Shown here in pieces: positions 55,756 to 64,000 of a stretch of DNA of 64,000 nucleotides. Numbering within the stretch: the stretch's first letter is position 1; the number at the start of each line of letters is the position of its first letter. The DNA is from Balneola sp. (GTDB lineage: Bacteria; Bacteroidota; Rhodothermia; Balneolales; Balneolaceae). Under the pieces are notes generated by a model. It had not been told where the DNA came from. It made no database searches and worked only from the letters and a program-made list of their open reading frames with translations. The stretch covers positions 1 through 64,000 of the forward strand of contig JANQSE010000004.1 of assembly GCA_028284195.1 (NCBI GenBank), read 5' to 3'. Position numbers and translations under genes: made by a program.

Positions 55756-56763
55756 ATGGCTCAGCAAACAGACTTCTCATTCAACGTGCCGCCGGAGTTT
55801 GAGAAAATCACGCAAAATATTCGATCGATTGTTGTCGGTGTAATAGCGGTACTGGTAATATTTTCATCTTTCTATACGGTAGAGACAGAAGAGGTGGGAA
55901 TAATAACCCGGTTTGGAAAGTATATTTCTAAAGCACAGCCCGGATTAAATTTTAAGATTCCGTTTATCGATAAAGTTCAATACGTGCCTGTCCGAAGACA
56001 GCTTAAGGATGAATTTGGTTACAGAACAACATCTGCCGGAGTGAACTCTACATACCGAAAAGCCGGATATGGTGGAGAATCACTAATGCTTACCGGAGAT
56101 TTAAATCTTGCCGATGTAGAGTGGGTCGTTCAATATCGGATTGATGATCCATACAATTACTTATTTAAGGTTCGGAATCCGGATGAAACGCTCAGAGATA
56201 TTTCTGAGACAGCGATGAGACAGATTGTAGGAGACCGCACAGTGGATGAAGTGATCACAATTGGCCGTGCTGAGGTAGCATCAGAAGCCGAATTGATAAT
56301 CCAGAAAATTTGCGATGAATATGATTTGGGAATTAAAATCGAGCAATTAGTGCTTCAGGATGTAAACCCACCGGACCCTGTAAAGCCCTCTTTCAATGGG
56401 GTAAATCAGGCTCAGCAGCAGCGTGAAACACTTATCAACCAGGCAAGAGCTGAGTACAACAGGGTGATACCAAGAGCTGCGGGGGAGGCAGAACAAACAA
56501 TACAGCAGGCCGAAGGATACGCACTTAATCGTGTAAATACGTCTGAGGGTGAAGTGTCGCGATTCAATGATCTGTATTTGGAGTACATAAAAGCTCCTGA
56601 AGTAACCAAAACCAGAATTTTCCTGGAAACGATGGAAGATATTCTTCCGAAAATGGGTCAAAAAATCATTACGGATGACAAAGGAAACAGTGTGATCCCA
56701 TTACTTCAACTCCAGATGAACGGAGCAAAAATCAGGAAAAACGATAATGGAGGGAACCAATGA
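55756..56763 (+). CDS. hflK: HflK, SPFH-domain regulator of FtsH
   Basis: 335-residue membrane protein: one helix (about residues 29-48), then a band-7/SPFH domain (EEVGIITRFGKYISKAQPGL, LADVEWVVQYRIDDPYNYLF, ISETAMRQIVGDRTVDEVIT) and a coiled coil ending in the C-terminal HflK region. With HflC it forms a cage around FtsH protease and tunes membrane protein turnover. Length is shorter than Escherichia coli HflK, lacking the long N-terminal Gly-rich tail. The stop overlaps hflC by four bases (ATGA), indicating a translationally coupled operon. Confidence 0.95.
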   Translation: MAQQTDFSFNVPPEFEKITQNIRSIVVGVIAVLVIFSSFYTVETEEVGIITRFGKYISKAQPGLNFKIPFIDKVQYVPVRRQLKDEFGYRTTSAGVNSTYRKAGYGGESLMLTGDLNLADVEWVVQYRIDDPYNYLFKVRNPDETLRDISETAMRQIVGDRTVDEVITIGRAEVASEAELIIQKICDEYDLGIKIEQLVLQDVNPPDPVKPSFNGVNQAQQQRETLINQARAEYNRVIPRAAGEAEQTIQQAEGYALNRVNTSEGEVSRFNDLYLEYIKAPEVTKTRIFLETMEDILPKMGQKIITDDKGNSVIPLLQLQMNGAKIRKNDNGGNQ

Positions 56764-57707
56764 AAAAGTTATCAGGAATAGCCCTGGCAGTAGTACTTGG
56801 AATTATAGCCGTAGTAGCTTCTCAGGCATTATATGTTGTAAGCGAAAAAGAACAAGTTATAATTACTCAGTTTGGTGAGCCAATTGGGGAAGCAATTACT
56901 GAACCGGGATTGCAGATTAAAGTTCCGTTTCTTCATAAGGCAAATTATTTTGAAAAACGGTATTTGGAATGGGATGGAGATCCAAATCAGGTTCCAACCA
57001 AAGACAAAGTATTTATCTTTGTTGATACCTATGCCCGCTGGCAGATAACAGACCCGTTAAAGTATTTTCAAACATTAGGAGATGAGCAGGGAGCCCAGGC
57101 CCGGCTCGACGATATTCTTGACGGGGAAGCTCGAAATGCTGTTGCAGGCCATGATCTCGTAGAACTGATCAGAAGTACAAATAGGGAGCCGGTTCAGCAG
57201 GAAGACATAGCTGATATTGTGAATGATTCCCTCCAGGCAATAAATGTTGGTAGAGATAAAATTCAGGAGCAAATACAACAACTGGCAAACGAAAGAGCCA
57301 AAGACCTGGGGATTGCAGTTTTGGACTTCCGTTTTAAGCGAATTAATTATGCTGAAGAAGTTCGCAGGACAGTATATGACCGGATGATTTCGGAGCGTAA
57401 CCGAATTGCAGATAAATTCCGCTCGGAAGGGCAGGGAGAAGCTTCAAGAATTAATGGTGAGAAGGAACGCGAATTGTTAAGGATTCAATCTGAGGCTTTC
57501 CAGGAAGCGGAGACCATTCGTGGTAGAGCAGATGCGCGGGCTGCTGCAATTTACAATGCGGCCTATAATAAAAACGCACAAGCCCGGGAGTTGTACGCAT
57601 TCCTTAAGAGTATGGAAGCATATGGCAGAACCATTGACAGTGAAACCTCACTGATTATTTCCACCGATAGCGAGTTTTATAAGTATCTGAATTCGATAGA
57701 GAATTAG
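56760..57707 (+). CDS. hflC: HflC, SPFH-domain partner of HflK
   Basis: 315 residues: N-terminal transmembrane helix, SPFH domain (SEKEQVIITQFGEPIGEAIT, EPGLQIKVPFLHK, VDTYARWQITDPLKYFQ), and the coiled region with RMISERNRIADKFRSEGQGE (HflC signature). It complements HflK in the FtsH-regulating complex. Coupled to hflK by a four-base overlap; convergent with nhaC, ten bases after its stop, with no terminator seen between. Confidence 0.95.
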   Translation: MKKLSGIALAVVLGIIAVVASQALYVVSEKEQVIITQFGEPIGEAITEPGLQIKVPFLHKANYFEKRYLEWDGDPNQVPTKDKVFIFVDTYARWQITDPLKYFQTLGDEQGAQARLDDILDGEARNAVAGHDLVELIRSTNREPVQQEDIADIVNDSLQAINVGRDKIQEQIQQLANERAKDLGIAVLDFRFKRINYAEEVRRTVYDRMISERNRIADKFRSEGQGEASRINGEKERELLRIQSEAFQEAETIRGRADARAAAIYNAAYNKNAQARELYAFLKSMEAYGRTIDSETSLIISTDSEFYKYLNSIEN

Positions 57708-57717
57708 TACGGGTTTT

Positions 57718-59175
57718 TCACTGAAGCTCTTTTTTAGCCTCTTTCAACATTCTGATCTTGATCTTAAACACCGCAAAAATGATAGTCATAAACGGGCTGA
57801 TCAAATTGAAGAATGCAAAAGGCAAATAGGTAAATGTACTTACACCAAGTACTGTGGAATGATATGCTCCACACGTATTCCATGGGATCAATGCAGATGT
57901 TACGGTTCCGGAATCCTCTAGGGTACGGCTTAAATTTTCCGGTGCTAATCCTTTTTCTTTGTATATATCGGCATACATACGTCCCGGAACTACGATTGCA
58001 AGATATTGATCAGATGCTGTTAGGTTAAAGAAGATACATGTTCCTGCTGTGGTTGATACCAATGCGCCAGCTGAGTTAATACCACTGATAACACCTTCAG
58101 CTATGCGTTTAAGCATGCCGCTTCTTTCCATAACTCCGCCAAAGATCATTGCTGAAAGAATTAACCAAACAGTACCAAGCATACCAAACATCCCTCCCGA
58201 AGTCATCAGTTCATCTACAATACCATTACCTGTTGTTATGCTGATCTCTCCGTACATGGAAGTCATAATGCCTACAAAACCTTTTTCCCAAACATTATCA
58301 CCGAATTGTGCAACTTCCTGTACTAAATGTGGTTGAAAGATCAATGCAAATACAGCACCCAAAAGAGCTCCTATGGTTATTGCCGGGATCGCGGGCATTT
58401 TTTTTGAAATTAGAATTACCATAATTATCGGAACAAGAAATAACCAAAAGTTTATGGTGTATTTGCTGTCTATCGCATCCAGTATAACTTGAGTTTCGGT
58501 AATTTCAGCAGAGCCACCTTTTACAAAACCTAAAACAAGAAAGATAACAAGGGCTAAAGAGATAGAAGGCACGGTGGTATATGCCATATATTTGATATGG
58601 GTAAACAGGTCGGTGCCGGCCATAGCAGGGGCAAGGTTGGTTGTATCAGAAAGCGGAGACATCTTGTCTCCGAAATAAGCACCGGATATTATAGCTCCTG
58701 CAATCATTCCAACAGGGAGCCCCAAAGCTTTGCCAATACCTACCAAAGCAATACCTACCGTTGCTGAGGTGGTCCAAGATGAGCCTGTAGCAACAGAAAC
58801 AATAGAACATACAATACAAGCAGCAACTAAAAAGATGGTAGGATTCAAAACCTGAAGTCCATAGTAGATCATTGCGGGCACAATACCGCTTAATAACCAG
58901 GTTCCTGCTAGTGTTCCTATCAAGAGTAAAATAATCATAGAAGACATTGCTGAACTTATACTATCTACAATTCCCTGGCGGATTTCCGCCCATTTAATCC
59001 CAAGCCTTAATGCAACTAAAGAAGCAACTCCTGCTGAAAGCATCAATATTATTTGATTTGATCCATCTAAAGACGCATCGCCATAGATCCTGACATTTAT
59101 AAACAATGCAATTATCAAAAAAATGATTGGTATGAAGGACTGTAAAAGTGTAGGCTTTTCGTATTTATACGTCAT
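57718..59175 (-). CDS. nhaC: Na+/H+ antiporter of the NhaC family
   Basis: 485 residues with about ten to twelve transmembrane helices. The NhaC pattern is clear: SIVSVATGSSWTTSATVGIA, AGAIISGAYFGDKMSPLSDT, FFNLTASDQYLAIVVPGRMY and LSRTLEDSGTVTSALIPWNT. It exchanges sodium for protons and helps pH and salt homeostasis, fitting a marine or saline habitat (inference). Other NhaC relatives carry malate-lactate exchange, so the substrate is presumed. Single gene on the minus strand. Confidence 0.93.
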   Translation of the reverse strand: MTYKYEKPTLLQSFIPIIFLIIALFINVRIYGDASLDGSNQIILMLSAGVASLVALRLGIKWAEIRQGIVDSISSAMSSMIILLLIGTLAGTWLLSGIVPAMIYYGLQVLNPTIFLVAACIVCSIVSVATGSSWTTSATVGIALVGIGKALGLPVGMIAGAIISGAYFGDKMSPLSDTTNLAPAMAGTDLFTHIKYMAYTTVPSISLALVIFLVLGFVKGGSAEITETQVILDAIDSKYTINFWLFLVPIIMVILISKKMPAIPAITIGALLGAVFALIFQPHLVQEVAQFGDNVWEKGFVGIMTSMYGEISITTGNGIVDELMTSGGMFGMLGTVWLILSAMIFGGVMERSGMLKRIAEGVISGINSAGALVSTTAGTCIFFNLTASDQYLAIVVPGRMYADIYKEKGLAPENLSRTLEDSGTVTSALIPWNTCGAYHSTVLGVSTFTYLPFAFFNLISPFMTIIFAVFKIKIRMLKEAKKELQ

Positions 59176-59242
59176 AATGGGCTGCTAAGAGTTAAATCCT
59201 CAACGGAGTAAATAATAAAGTGGTGTGAATAAACGCTGTTTT

Positions 59243-60016
59243 TTAACTAAAAACCAGTTTAAAAGTATTCTCCTCAATAATTTTGCTGGAACCGACTGCG
59301 TATCTCCGTTCGGTAAACTCTGCCTTTCCATCATAATCTATCAGCAAGAGTGTGGAACAGAGTGTGCCATAATTTTCTGTTTTAATGAATACGGAAGAAA
59401 CTGCTTTTTCCCATTCATAAGGGACTCCGGTAGAAGGCAGTTCTTTATCCGGTGCTTTTTTGGGATTTAAAAGAAGCTCGAATAATTCTTCTTTTTCAAA
59501 GTTTTGACGCTCTGTAACAGTTTGCAGGTTGCTTTTTGCCGTATTGAGTTTCGGCCATGGAGTATCCAGCAAGGCATTGCTAAGCCCGTGTATTCCAGGT
59601 TCAACTTCTGTTATTTGGTTGGTGTGGTTGGAATAATGAAAAAGAGAATCGCTTTCTCCTAGTAAAAGGTTAAACCCATTATAGGTTGCATCACTTGCCC
59701 TTATTTGCTTCAAATAATCATTTGCTGGTTGCCCGGATTTAAGAAAATCCAGCACCAAAGTACCTCTGGTGGGTGCGTTATCTCTTATATTTTTTGGATC
59801 CCGGTAATTAGTAAGTGCACCCCATTTCCCATGTTTAGAAATTCCCATCCATGTTCCATTTGCTTTCAAGTCTTTTCCCGCAAGAATATGGCCTAAGCCT
59901 TCTTCGTGCCAAAACTGTGCTTTTCTTGTAGGACGTTTGTATGCTTCGTCCCGGTTTGCAGCTACTATCAACTTATATACGGGATGTGTTTTATAAGAAA
60001 AGGCGATTAAGCACAT
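59243..60016 (-). CDS. NRDE/Tango2-like protein
   Basis: 257-residue protein of the NRDE family (Tango2 in eukaryotes), named from ANRDEAYKRPT near the N-terminus, with GHILAGKDLKANGTWMGISK and GTLVLDFLKSG. The N-terminal MCLI is shared by the family; the cysteine after Met suggests an Ntn-hydrolase relationship, but enzymatic activity has not been shown for this gene. It is a stand-alone minus-strand gene, 67 bases after nhaC in reading order of the strand. Confidence 0.88.
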   Translation of the reverse strand: MCLIAFSYKTHPVYKLIVAANRDEAYKRPTRKAQFWHEEGLGHILAGKDLKANGTWMGISKHGKWGALTNYRDPKNIRDNAPTRGTLVLDFLKSGQPANDYLKQIRASDATYNGFNLLLGESDSLFHYSNHTNQITEVEPGIHGLSNALLDTPWPKLNTAKSNLQTVTERQNFEKEELFELLLNPKKAPDKELPSTGVPYEWEKAVSSVFIKTENYGTLCSTLLLIDYDGKAEFTERRYAVGSSKIIEENTFKLVFS

Positions 60017-60105
60017 ACTTACTTAAATGATAAATTCGGTTTTATAAATCGGATGAATCTAAGCATATTCCCGCAACCAAATCACGATTTTGCGTATAGC
60101 ACCAA

Positions 60106-62733
60106 ATGTTTTTAGACTCAGAAAATCGCTTTAGGGAGATAGGGTTAATAGTAGCCGGGGTGGCAGGTATTTTTTGGTTCTACTTCAGTTATCAGAAGTT
60201 AGATCCGGTTGCGTCTCTTCAGAATGCGGCATCAAAAGAGCGTATCTTTGCAAAAACAGATTCCACTCTGGATGTATGGCAAATGCTCCCACCTTCTCTT
60301 AAACAGAGAGCTAAAATGGAATCGTATCGTGGGTTGGCTGATTCAATTCAGAAAATAGATGGGATTGATGGCTTTTTCTCGGAGATAAAGAGTTCACAAA
60401 ATAAACAGTTTCCAATCTTTTATTGGGATATCCAGAAGTACGAGCAAGAACAATTTTATATAGATGGGGATTATGCTATACAGGCAAATGTTACTACATC
60501 AGGCGAGGTATTTTCTTTTTCGATTCGAGACAGAGTAATTAAGGAGTTCAAGCCTCATAATATTAGGAATATGAATTATGTTTTTGGATTGGATTTTGAG
60601 AGTACATCACAAAAACTTGCATTAAGGGATTCTTTGATTTCCAAGCTTTTGGCGTTTCAATCTATGGAGTTCAATGACAACTCGGAGCTTGATGGTGTTC
60701 CGGATATGATTAAGCGGTTGGGCGGGTCTGAGAATTTAGATTTGCAAGATGTTTTCTCCTACAATGGAATATGGGAAAGTGCCGCCGAGCTTTTGGAAGA
60801 CACCTATTGGAATCGTTTTGAATTCAGCAGAGATTCTATGGAGTTTAAAGAAGGAGACGGCATTCGTTATGCGAGGCTGCATCTTACAGCTCAAAATTCC
60901 ATTTTTGATTTTTATCCGACTTTGCAGCTAGATCTTTTACCTGCAGGTGGCGTTAGAGCTATAAGGCCGGGTATAAAAACTATGAATATTTCTCCTCAGC
61001 GTTTTTCAGATATTCTTGAACCTGTAGCTTTATTCTTTTTTCTATGCTTTGGAATTTGGTTAGTCTCCGTTTTTTATTTACGTATTAAAGCAAGAGCTAT
61101 TGATACTCAACCTGCTTTTGTAATTGCTGTATTAGCCGGTTTTTTGCTTTCTGCATCACAAGCACTCAACCGTTTTTCAGACATTGAATTCAATTTTGAA
61201 TATTTCAAAAACATAAACTTGGCAGGGGAGTTTTTTGTTCTTGGTTTGGTGGGTGCGGTGGCAGCAGTAATTTTTTTCGTTCTTACTTCTGTAAGCGATT
61301 CTATTTCCAGGCAACACTGGCCCGAAAAATTGAAATCCTGGGATTTAGCAAGAAGAGGCTTCTTTAAAAACAAACCAATTGGCAGAACGTTAATTCTTGC
61401 TATATGTATGGCGGGAATTTCTGTTGGGATATGGACCATGCTGGTTCAAATAATTCCAGGTATCCATATTGATCCGGTTGTTCATTTAATGTCCACAGAA
61501 TATGTTTTCCCTTCTGTTGCTGTAATTCTGCAGAATTTACTGGCAAGCATTTTATTGGTGACTGTGGTATTTATGATTTTAGGCAACCAGGCATATTCTT
61601 TAACCTCTCGAAAATGGCCAATTCCAATTCTTAGCGGCCTGTTGTTATCGGTTTTTCTTGACCCTTTCATATCAATTGATGTACATCCTTACAACTACTC
61701 GTTAATCATAAATTTTATAATGGGTGTTGTTATTGGGCTATTCTATATCCAATTTGGATTTTTAACCATGGTACTTGGTTTATTTAGCATAGCAGGTATT
61801 TTTTCTACAAAAAACGGATGGGTGTTTTCTAATTCACCGGATGCTCTCACATTTTATGTTTTTGCAGCAATCTTAGTGAGTATGGCAGCATTTGGTATTT
61901 ACTTTATACGAACAGGCAGCGAAAAGAAAGACCTACCAGACTATGTGCCGGAATATATAGAACAGCAAGCAAGGGGAGAGCGAATTAACCAGGAGCTGAA
62001 AATAGCTCGTATTGTTCAACAAACATTTTTGCCTTCCCGGGAAGTGCAGCTACCCGGAATTGATATTGCCGGCATTTGTGATCCTGCCCAGGAAACCGGC
62101 GGCGATTATTACGACATGATCTCAATTGGAAAGAATAGGACTGCCATTGCTATTGGTGATGTAAGTGGTAAAGGAATACAAGCGGCATTTTATATGACCT
62201 TTGTAAAAGGTGTACTGCATAGTTTAAGTGCATTGATACTTTCTCCATTGGAATTGCTGAACCAGTTAAACAGGCTTTTTAAAGAAAATGCCACCCGTGG
62301 AACATTTATAACCATGATTTATGGCATATTAGAAGCAGAAAAAAGAACATTTACTTTTGCAAGGGCAGGCCATAATCCTATGTTATTGGTGAAAGCAAAT
62401 GGCGATGTTGAGTGGATTCAATCAAAAGGAGTTGGAATTGGAGTTGCAGAAAGTTCGATGTTCGGGAGGGTAACAGAAGAAGTTGAGCTGAAATTGAAAG
62501 AAGGAGATGTTGCCGTTTTGTACACTGATGGTGTTACTGAGATGATGAACATCAGTAATCAGTTTTATGGAGAAGATCGATTAGAGCGATTGGTAAAAGG
62601 TATTAGAAAAGGCACCTCAAGTAAGATTCTTGAAATAATAATAGGCGATGTATTGGAGTTTAAAGGTGTAGCAAAACAACACGATGATATGACAGTAGTT
62701 GTTATAAAAGCTGATTCGTCAGTAAACAAATAG
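60106..62733 (+). CDS. Membrane SpoIIE/PP2C-type serine phosphatase (paralogue 2)
   Basis: 875 residues. One N-terminal helix, a ~280-residue extracytoplasmic region, eight to ten transmembrane helices and a coiled coil (YVPEYIEQQARGERINQELK) precede a PP2C/SpoIIE domain with GGDYYDMISIG, GDVSGKGIQAAFYMTF and YTDGVTEMMN. It shares the architecture and the YVPEY linker with the protein at 53190, showing a duplication. Possible role: sensing by the outer part and dephosphorylating an anti-sigma antagonist (inference). No kinase or antagonist gene is visible in the window. Confidence 0.9.
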   Translation: MFLDSENRFREIGLIVAGVAGIFWFYFSYQKLDPVASLQNAASKERIFAKTDSTLDVWQMLPPSLKQRAKMESYRGLADSIQKIDGIDGFFSEIKSSQNKQFPIFYWDIQKYEQEQFYIDGDYAIQANVTTSGEVFSFSIRDRVIKEFKPHNIRNMNYVFGLDFESTSQKLALRDSLISKLLAFQSMEFNDNSELDGVPDMIKRLGGSENLDLQDVFSYNGIWESAAELLEDTYWNRFEFSRDSMEFKEGDGIRYARLHLTAQNSIFDFYPTLQLDLLPAGGVRAIRPGIKTMNISPQRFSDILEPVALFFFLCFGIWLVSVFYLRIKARAIDTQPAFVIAVLAGFLLSASQALNRFSDIEFNFEYFKNINLAGEFFVLGLVGAVAAVIFFVLTSVSDSISRQHWPEKLKSWDLARRGFFKNKPIGRTLILAICMAGISVGIWTMLVQIIPGIHIDPVVHLMSTEYVFPSVAVILQNLLASILLVTVVFMILGNQAYSLTSRKWPIPILSGLLLSVFLDPFISIDVHPYNYSLIINFIMGVVIGLFYIQFGFLTMVLGLFSIAGIFSTKNGWVFSNSPDALTFYVFAAILVSMAAFGIYFIRTGSEKKDLPDYVPEYIEQQARGERINQELKIARIVQQTFLPSREVQLPGIDIAGICDPAQETGGDYYDMISIGKNRTAIAIGDVSGKGIQAAFYMTFVKGVLHSLSALILSPLELLNQLNRLFKENATRGTFITMIYGILEAEKRTFTFARAGHNPMLLVKANGDVEWIQSKGVGIGVAESSMFGRVTEEVELKLKEGDVAVLYTDGVTEMMNISNQFYGEDRLERLVKGIRKGTSSKILEIIIGDVLEFKGVAKQHDDMTVVVIKADSSVNK

Positions 62734-62748
62734 TTTGTATATTTCCCC

Positions 62749-63261
62749 ATGAAAAATTTAAGACTTGCTCTGCCTTTACTAATACTTTTCTTTTCTGCCA
62801 GTGCTTTGGCGCAAGAAACCACAATAAACTCAGGTGTGGAATGGCAGTCGTTGGAGGAAGCTCAAAAAAAAGCGAAAGAAACCGGCAAGAAAGTGCTCAT
62901 TTTTGGGTATGCTGATTGGTGCACATATTGCCGAAAAATGAGGAAGGAGACATATCCAACCGAAAAAGTGAAAGAGTCGCTGGATGAAGGTTTTATTCCT
63001 GTTCAAATTAACGCTGAATCTGAAGAAGAAGTAGTGTTTAATGGAAAAAAATATAAATCTTATGAGCTTGCAAGATATTTGAGGCTTAGCTCTTTTCCTA
63101 CTCACTATTTTCTGGATTCGGAAGGAAAAATTATAGGGGCTCAACCCGGTTTTTTACCAGCAGATGTTTTTTCTCCATTAATGGATTATGTTTCTGAAGA
63201 TAAGTTTGGAAAAGTTCCGTTCCTTGAATATCTGGAGGGAAAGGGGATCGTAATCGAATAA
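62749..63261 (+). CDS. Secreted thioredoxin-like protein
   Basis: 170 residues with a cleavable signal peptide ending ALAQ. Thioredoxin fold with active site W57-C58-T-Y-C61 and a cis-proline stretch LSSFPTHYFLDSEG. Such proteins work in the periplasm as thiol reductants or isomerases, in the manner of DsbD-gamma/TlpA. It starts 15 bases after the phosphatase and precedes the metal regulator by 7 bases, so all three probably share a transcript. Confidence 0.9.
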   Translation: MKNLRLALPLLILFFSASALAQETTINSGVEWQSLEEAQKKAKETGKKVLIFGYADWCTYCRKMRKETYPTEKVKESLDEGFIPVQINAESEEEVVFNGKKYKSYELARYLRLSSFPTHYFLDSEGKIIGAQPGFLPADVFSPLMDYVSEDKFGKVPFLEYLEGKGIVIE

Positions 63262-63268
63262 AATTGAT

Positions 63269-63931
63269 ATGACATTAAGCCTCAGCCAATCTGTAGAGGA
63301 CTATCTGAAAGCCATTTATATATTGGAAACCGAAGGCGAAAGTGCGAGCACTAATAATATTGCGGATGCACTTTCAGTTTCTTCAGCATCGGTAACTAAT
63401 ATGTTAAAGAAGCTTGCAAAGCTTAAATTAATCAACCACAAATCCTATCGGGGTGCTGAACTAACAAAGGCTGGCGAAAAAATTGCACTCGAAATCATTC
63501 GCCACCATCGTTTACTGGAGCTATACCTTAAAGAAGTGATGGGCTATTCCTGGGATGAAGTGCACGAGGAAGCAGAAAAGCTGGAACACCATATTTCGGA
63601 GCAGTTCGAAGATAAGATTGCTGAGCTACTGAATGATCCTACTCATGACCCTCACGGCGATCCCATTCCTTCTAAAGATGGAGTAGTACCCAAAATGGCG
63701 TCACTAGCAATCACAGATGCAAAAGAGAACCAGCCGTATTTAATAGGCCGTGTTAAAGATCAAGACCCTGAATTACTCCGGTACCTCGAAAAAAATGGAA
63801 TTATCCCCGGAGTAAAACTCACAGTTTTGGAAAAAACCCCATTCGACGGCCCGGTAAAAATAAAGCTTGAGGATAAAGAAACCACCATTGGCAACTCTGT
63901 AGCCAAAGACGTTTTTTTGGTGGAAGTATAG
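63269..63931 (+). CDS. mntR: DtxR/MntR-family metal-dependent regulator
   Basis: 220-residue iron/manganese-responsive repressor. N-terminal winged helix (TNNIADALSVSSASVTNMLK), dimer domain with metal-ligand candidates in EIIRHHRLLELYL, EEAEKLEHHIS and DPHGDPIP, and a C-terminal SH3/FeoA-like domain (LEKNGIIPGVKLTVLEKTPF). The DPHG ligand cluster is typical of MntR/IdeR; whether it senses Mn or Fe is unknown. The last 69 bases of the window show no gene I can support. Confidence 0.92.
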   Translation: MTLSLSQSVEDYLKAIYILETEGESASTNNIADALSVSSASVTNMLKKLAKLKLINHKSYRGAELTKAGEKIALEIIRHHRLLELYLKEVMGYSWDEVHEEAEKLEHHISEQFEDKIAELLNDPTHDPHGDPIPSKDGVVPKMASLAITDAKENQPYLIGRVKDQDPELLRYLEKNGIIPGVKLTVLEKTPFDGPVKIKLEDKETTIGNSVAKDVFLVEV

Positions 63932-64000
63932 ATCCTAAAGATATCCTGATCATCATTGTAGGCCAGATTGGCCCATCCACCTGTACCAAACATGTGCGAG

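Noticed and set aside
63760-63993. Minus-strand open frame at the right edge (MFGTGGWANLAY...)
   Set aside because: It lies mostly antisense to the metal regulator with no stop near its boundary; no family was recognised, and the window ends before it can be resolved.

Overview
The window looks like a chromosomal segment of a Gram-negative bacterium of the Bacteroidota/Balneolota/Rhodothermota group, most likely a member of the Balneolota (inference). Supporting signs are a type IX secretion C-terminal sorting domain with the NYPNPFNP signature, an archaeal-type prolyl-tRNA synthetase, DUF1015 beside serC, many outer-membrane lipoproteins and RND pumps, a CrtI-type carotenoid desaturase, and few strong Shine-Dalgarno sequences away from the ribosomal genes. 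No phage, insertion sequence, CRISPR array or rRNA was seen.

Layout. 1-10.5 kb: the ribosomal/RNA polymerase operon rplK-rplA-rplJ-rplL-rpoB-rpoC, with two hairpins between rplL and rpoB and a clear terminator after rpoC. 10.7-14.7 kb: an accessory island with two transglutaminase-like secreted paralogues flanking a very short Rhs-core 'tip' protein and an overlapping lipoprotein gene, read here as a secreted toxin/immunity-like module. 14.7-24.1 kb (minus strand): a BNR-repeat lipoprotein, a YtxH stress protein, and an RND efflux operon (one membrane fusion protein, two inner-membrane pumps). 24.2-33.5 kb: transaldolase, a penicillin-acylase-family lipoprotein, a membrane/SRPBCC protein, delta-1-pyrroline-5-carboxylate dehydrogenase, and a large FG-GAP/CARDB type IX secreted protein. 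33.5-40.7 kb: a decayed small gene, CrtI, RlpA, rhomboid, SerC, DUF1015, DUF1844, Nudix and TonB. 41-48.4 kb: VanZ, NnrD/NnrE, ProS, a CAU-anticodon tRNA, an orphan LuxR-type regulator with a degenerate receiver, AspS and DUF429. 48.5-64 kb: an Sth-like flavoprotein, superoxide dismutase and bacilliredoxin (redox defence), MscS, two SpoIIE-type membrane phosphatases on either side of hflK-hflC, NhaC and a Tango2-like protein, then a thioredoxin lipoprotein/secreted protein and a DtxR/MntR-type metal regulator.

How they work together. Most of the window is housekeeping: translation and transcription, envelope maintenance (RlpA, TonB, HflKC, MscS, rhomboid), metabolite repair (NnrDE), serine and proline metabolism, oxidative-stress defence and signalling by phosphatase or one-component regulators. 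The least explained parts are the Rhs-tip island after rpoC, the pseudo-receiver regulator, the paired SpoIIE phosphatases, and several palindromic intergenic elements.
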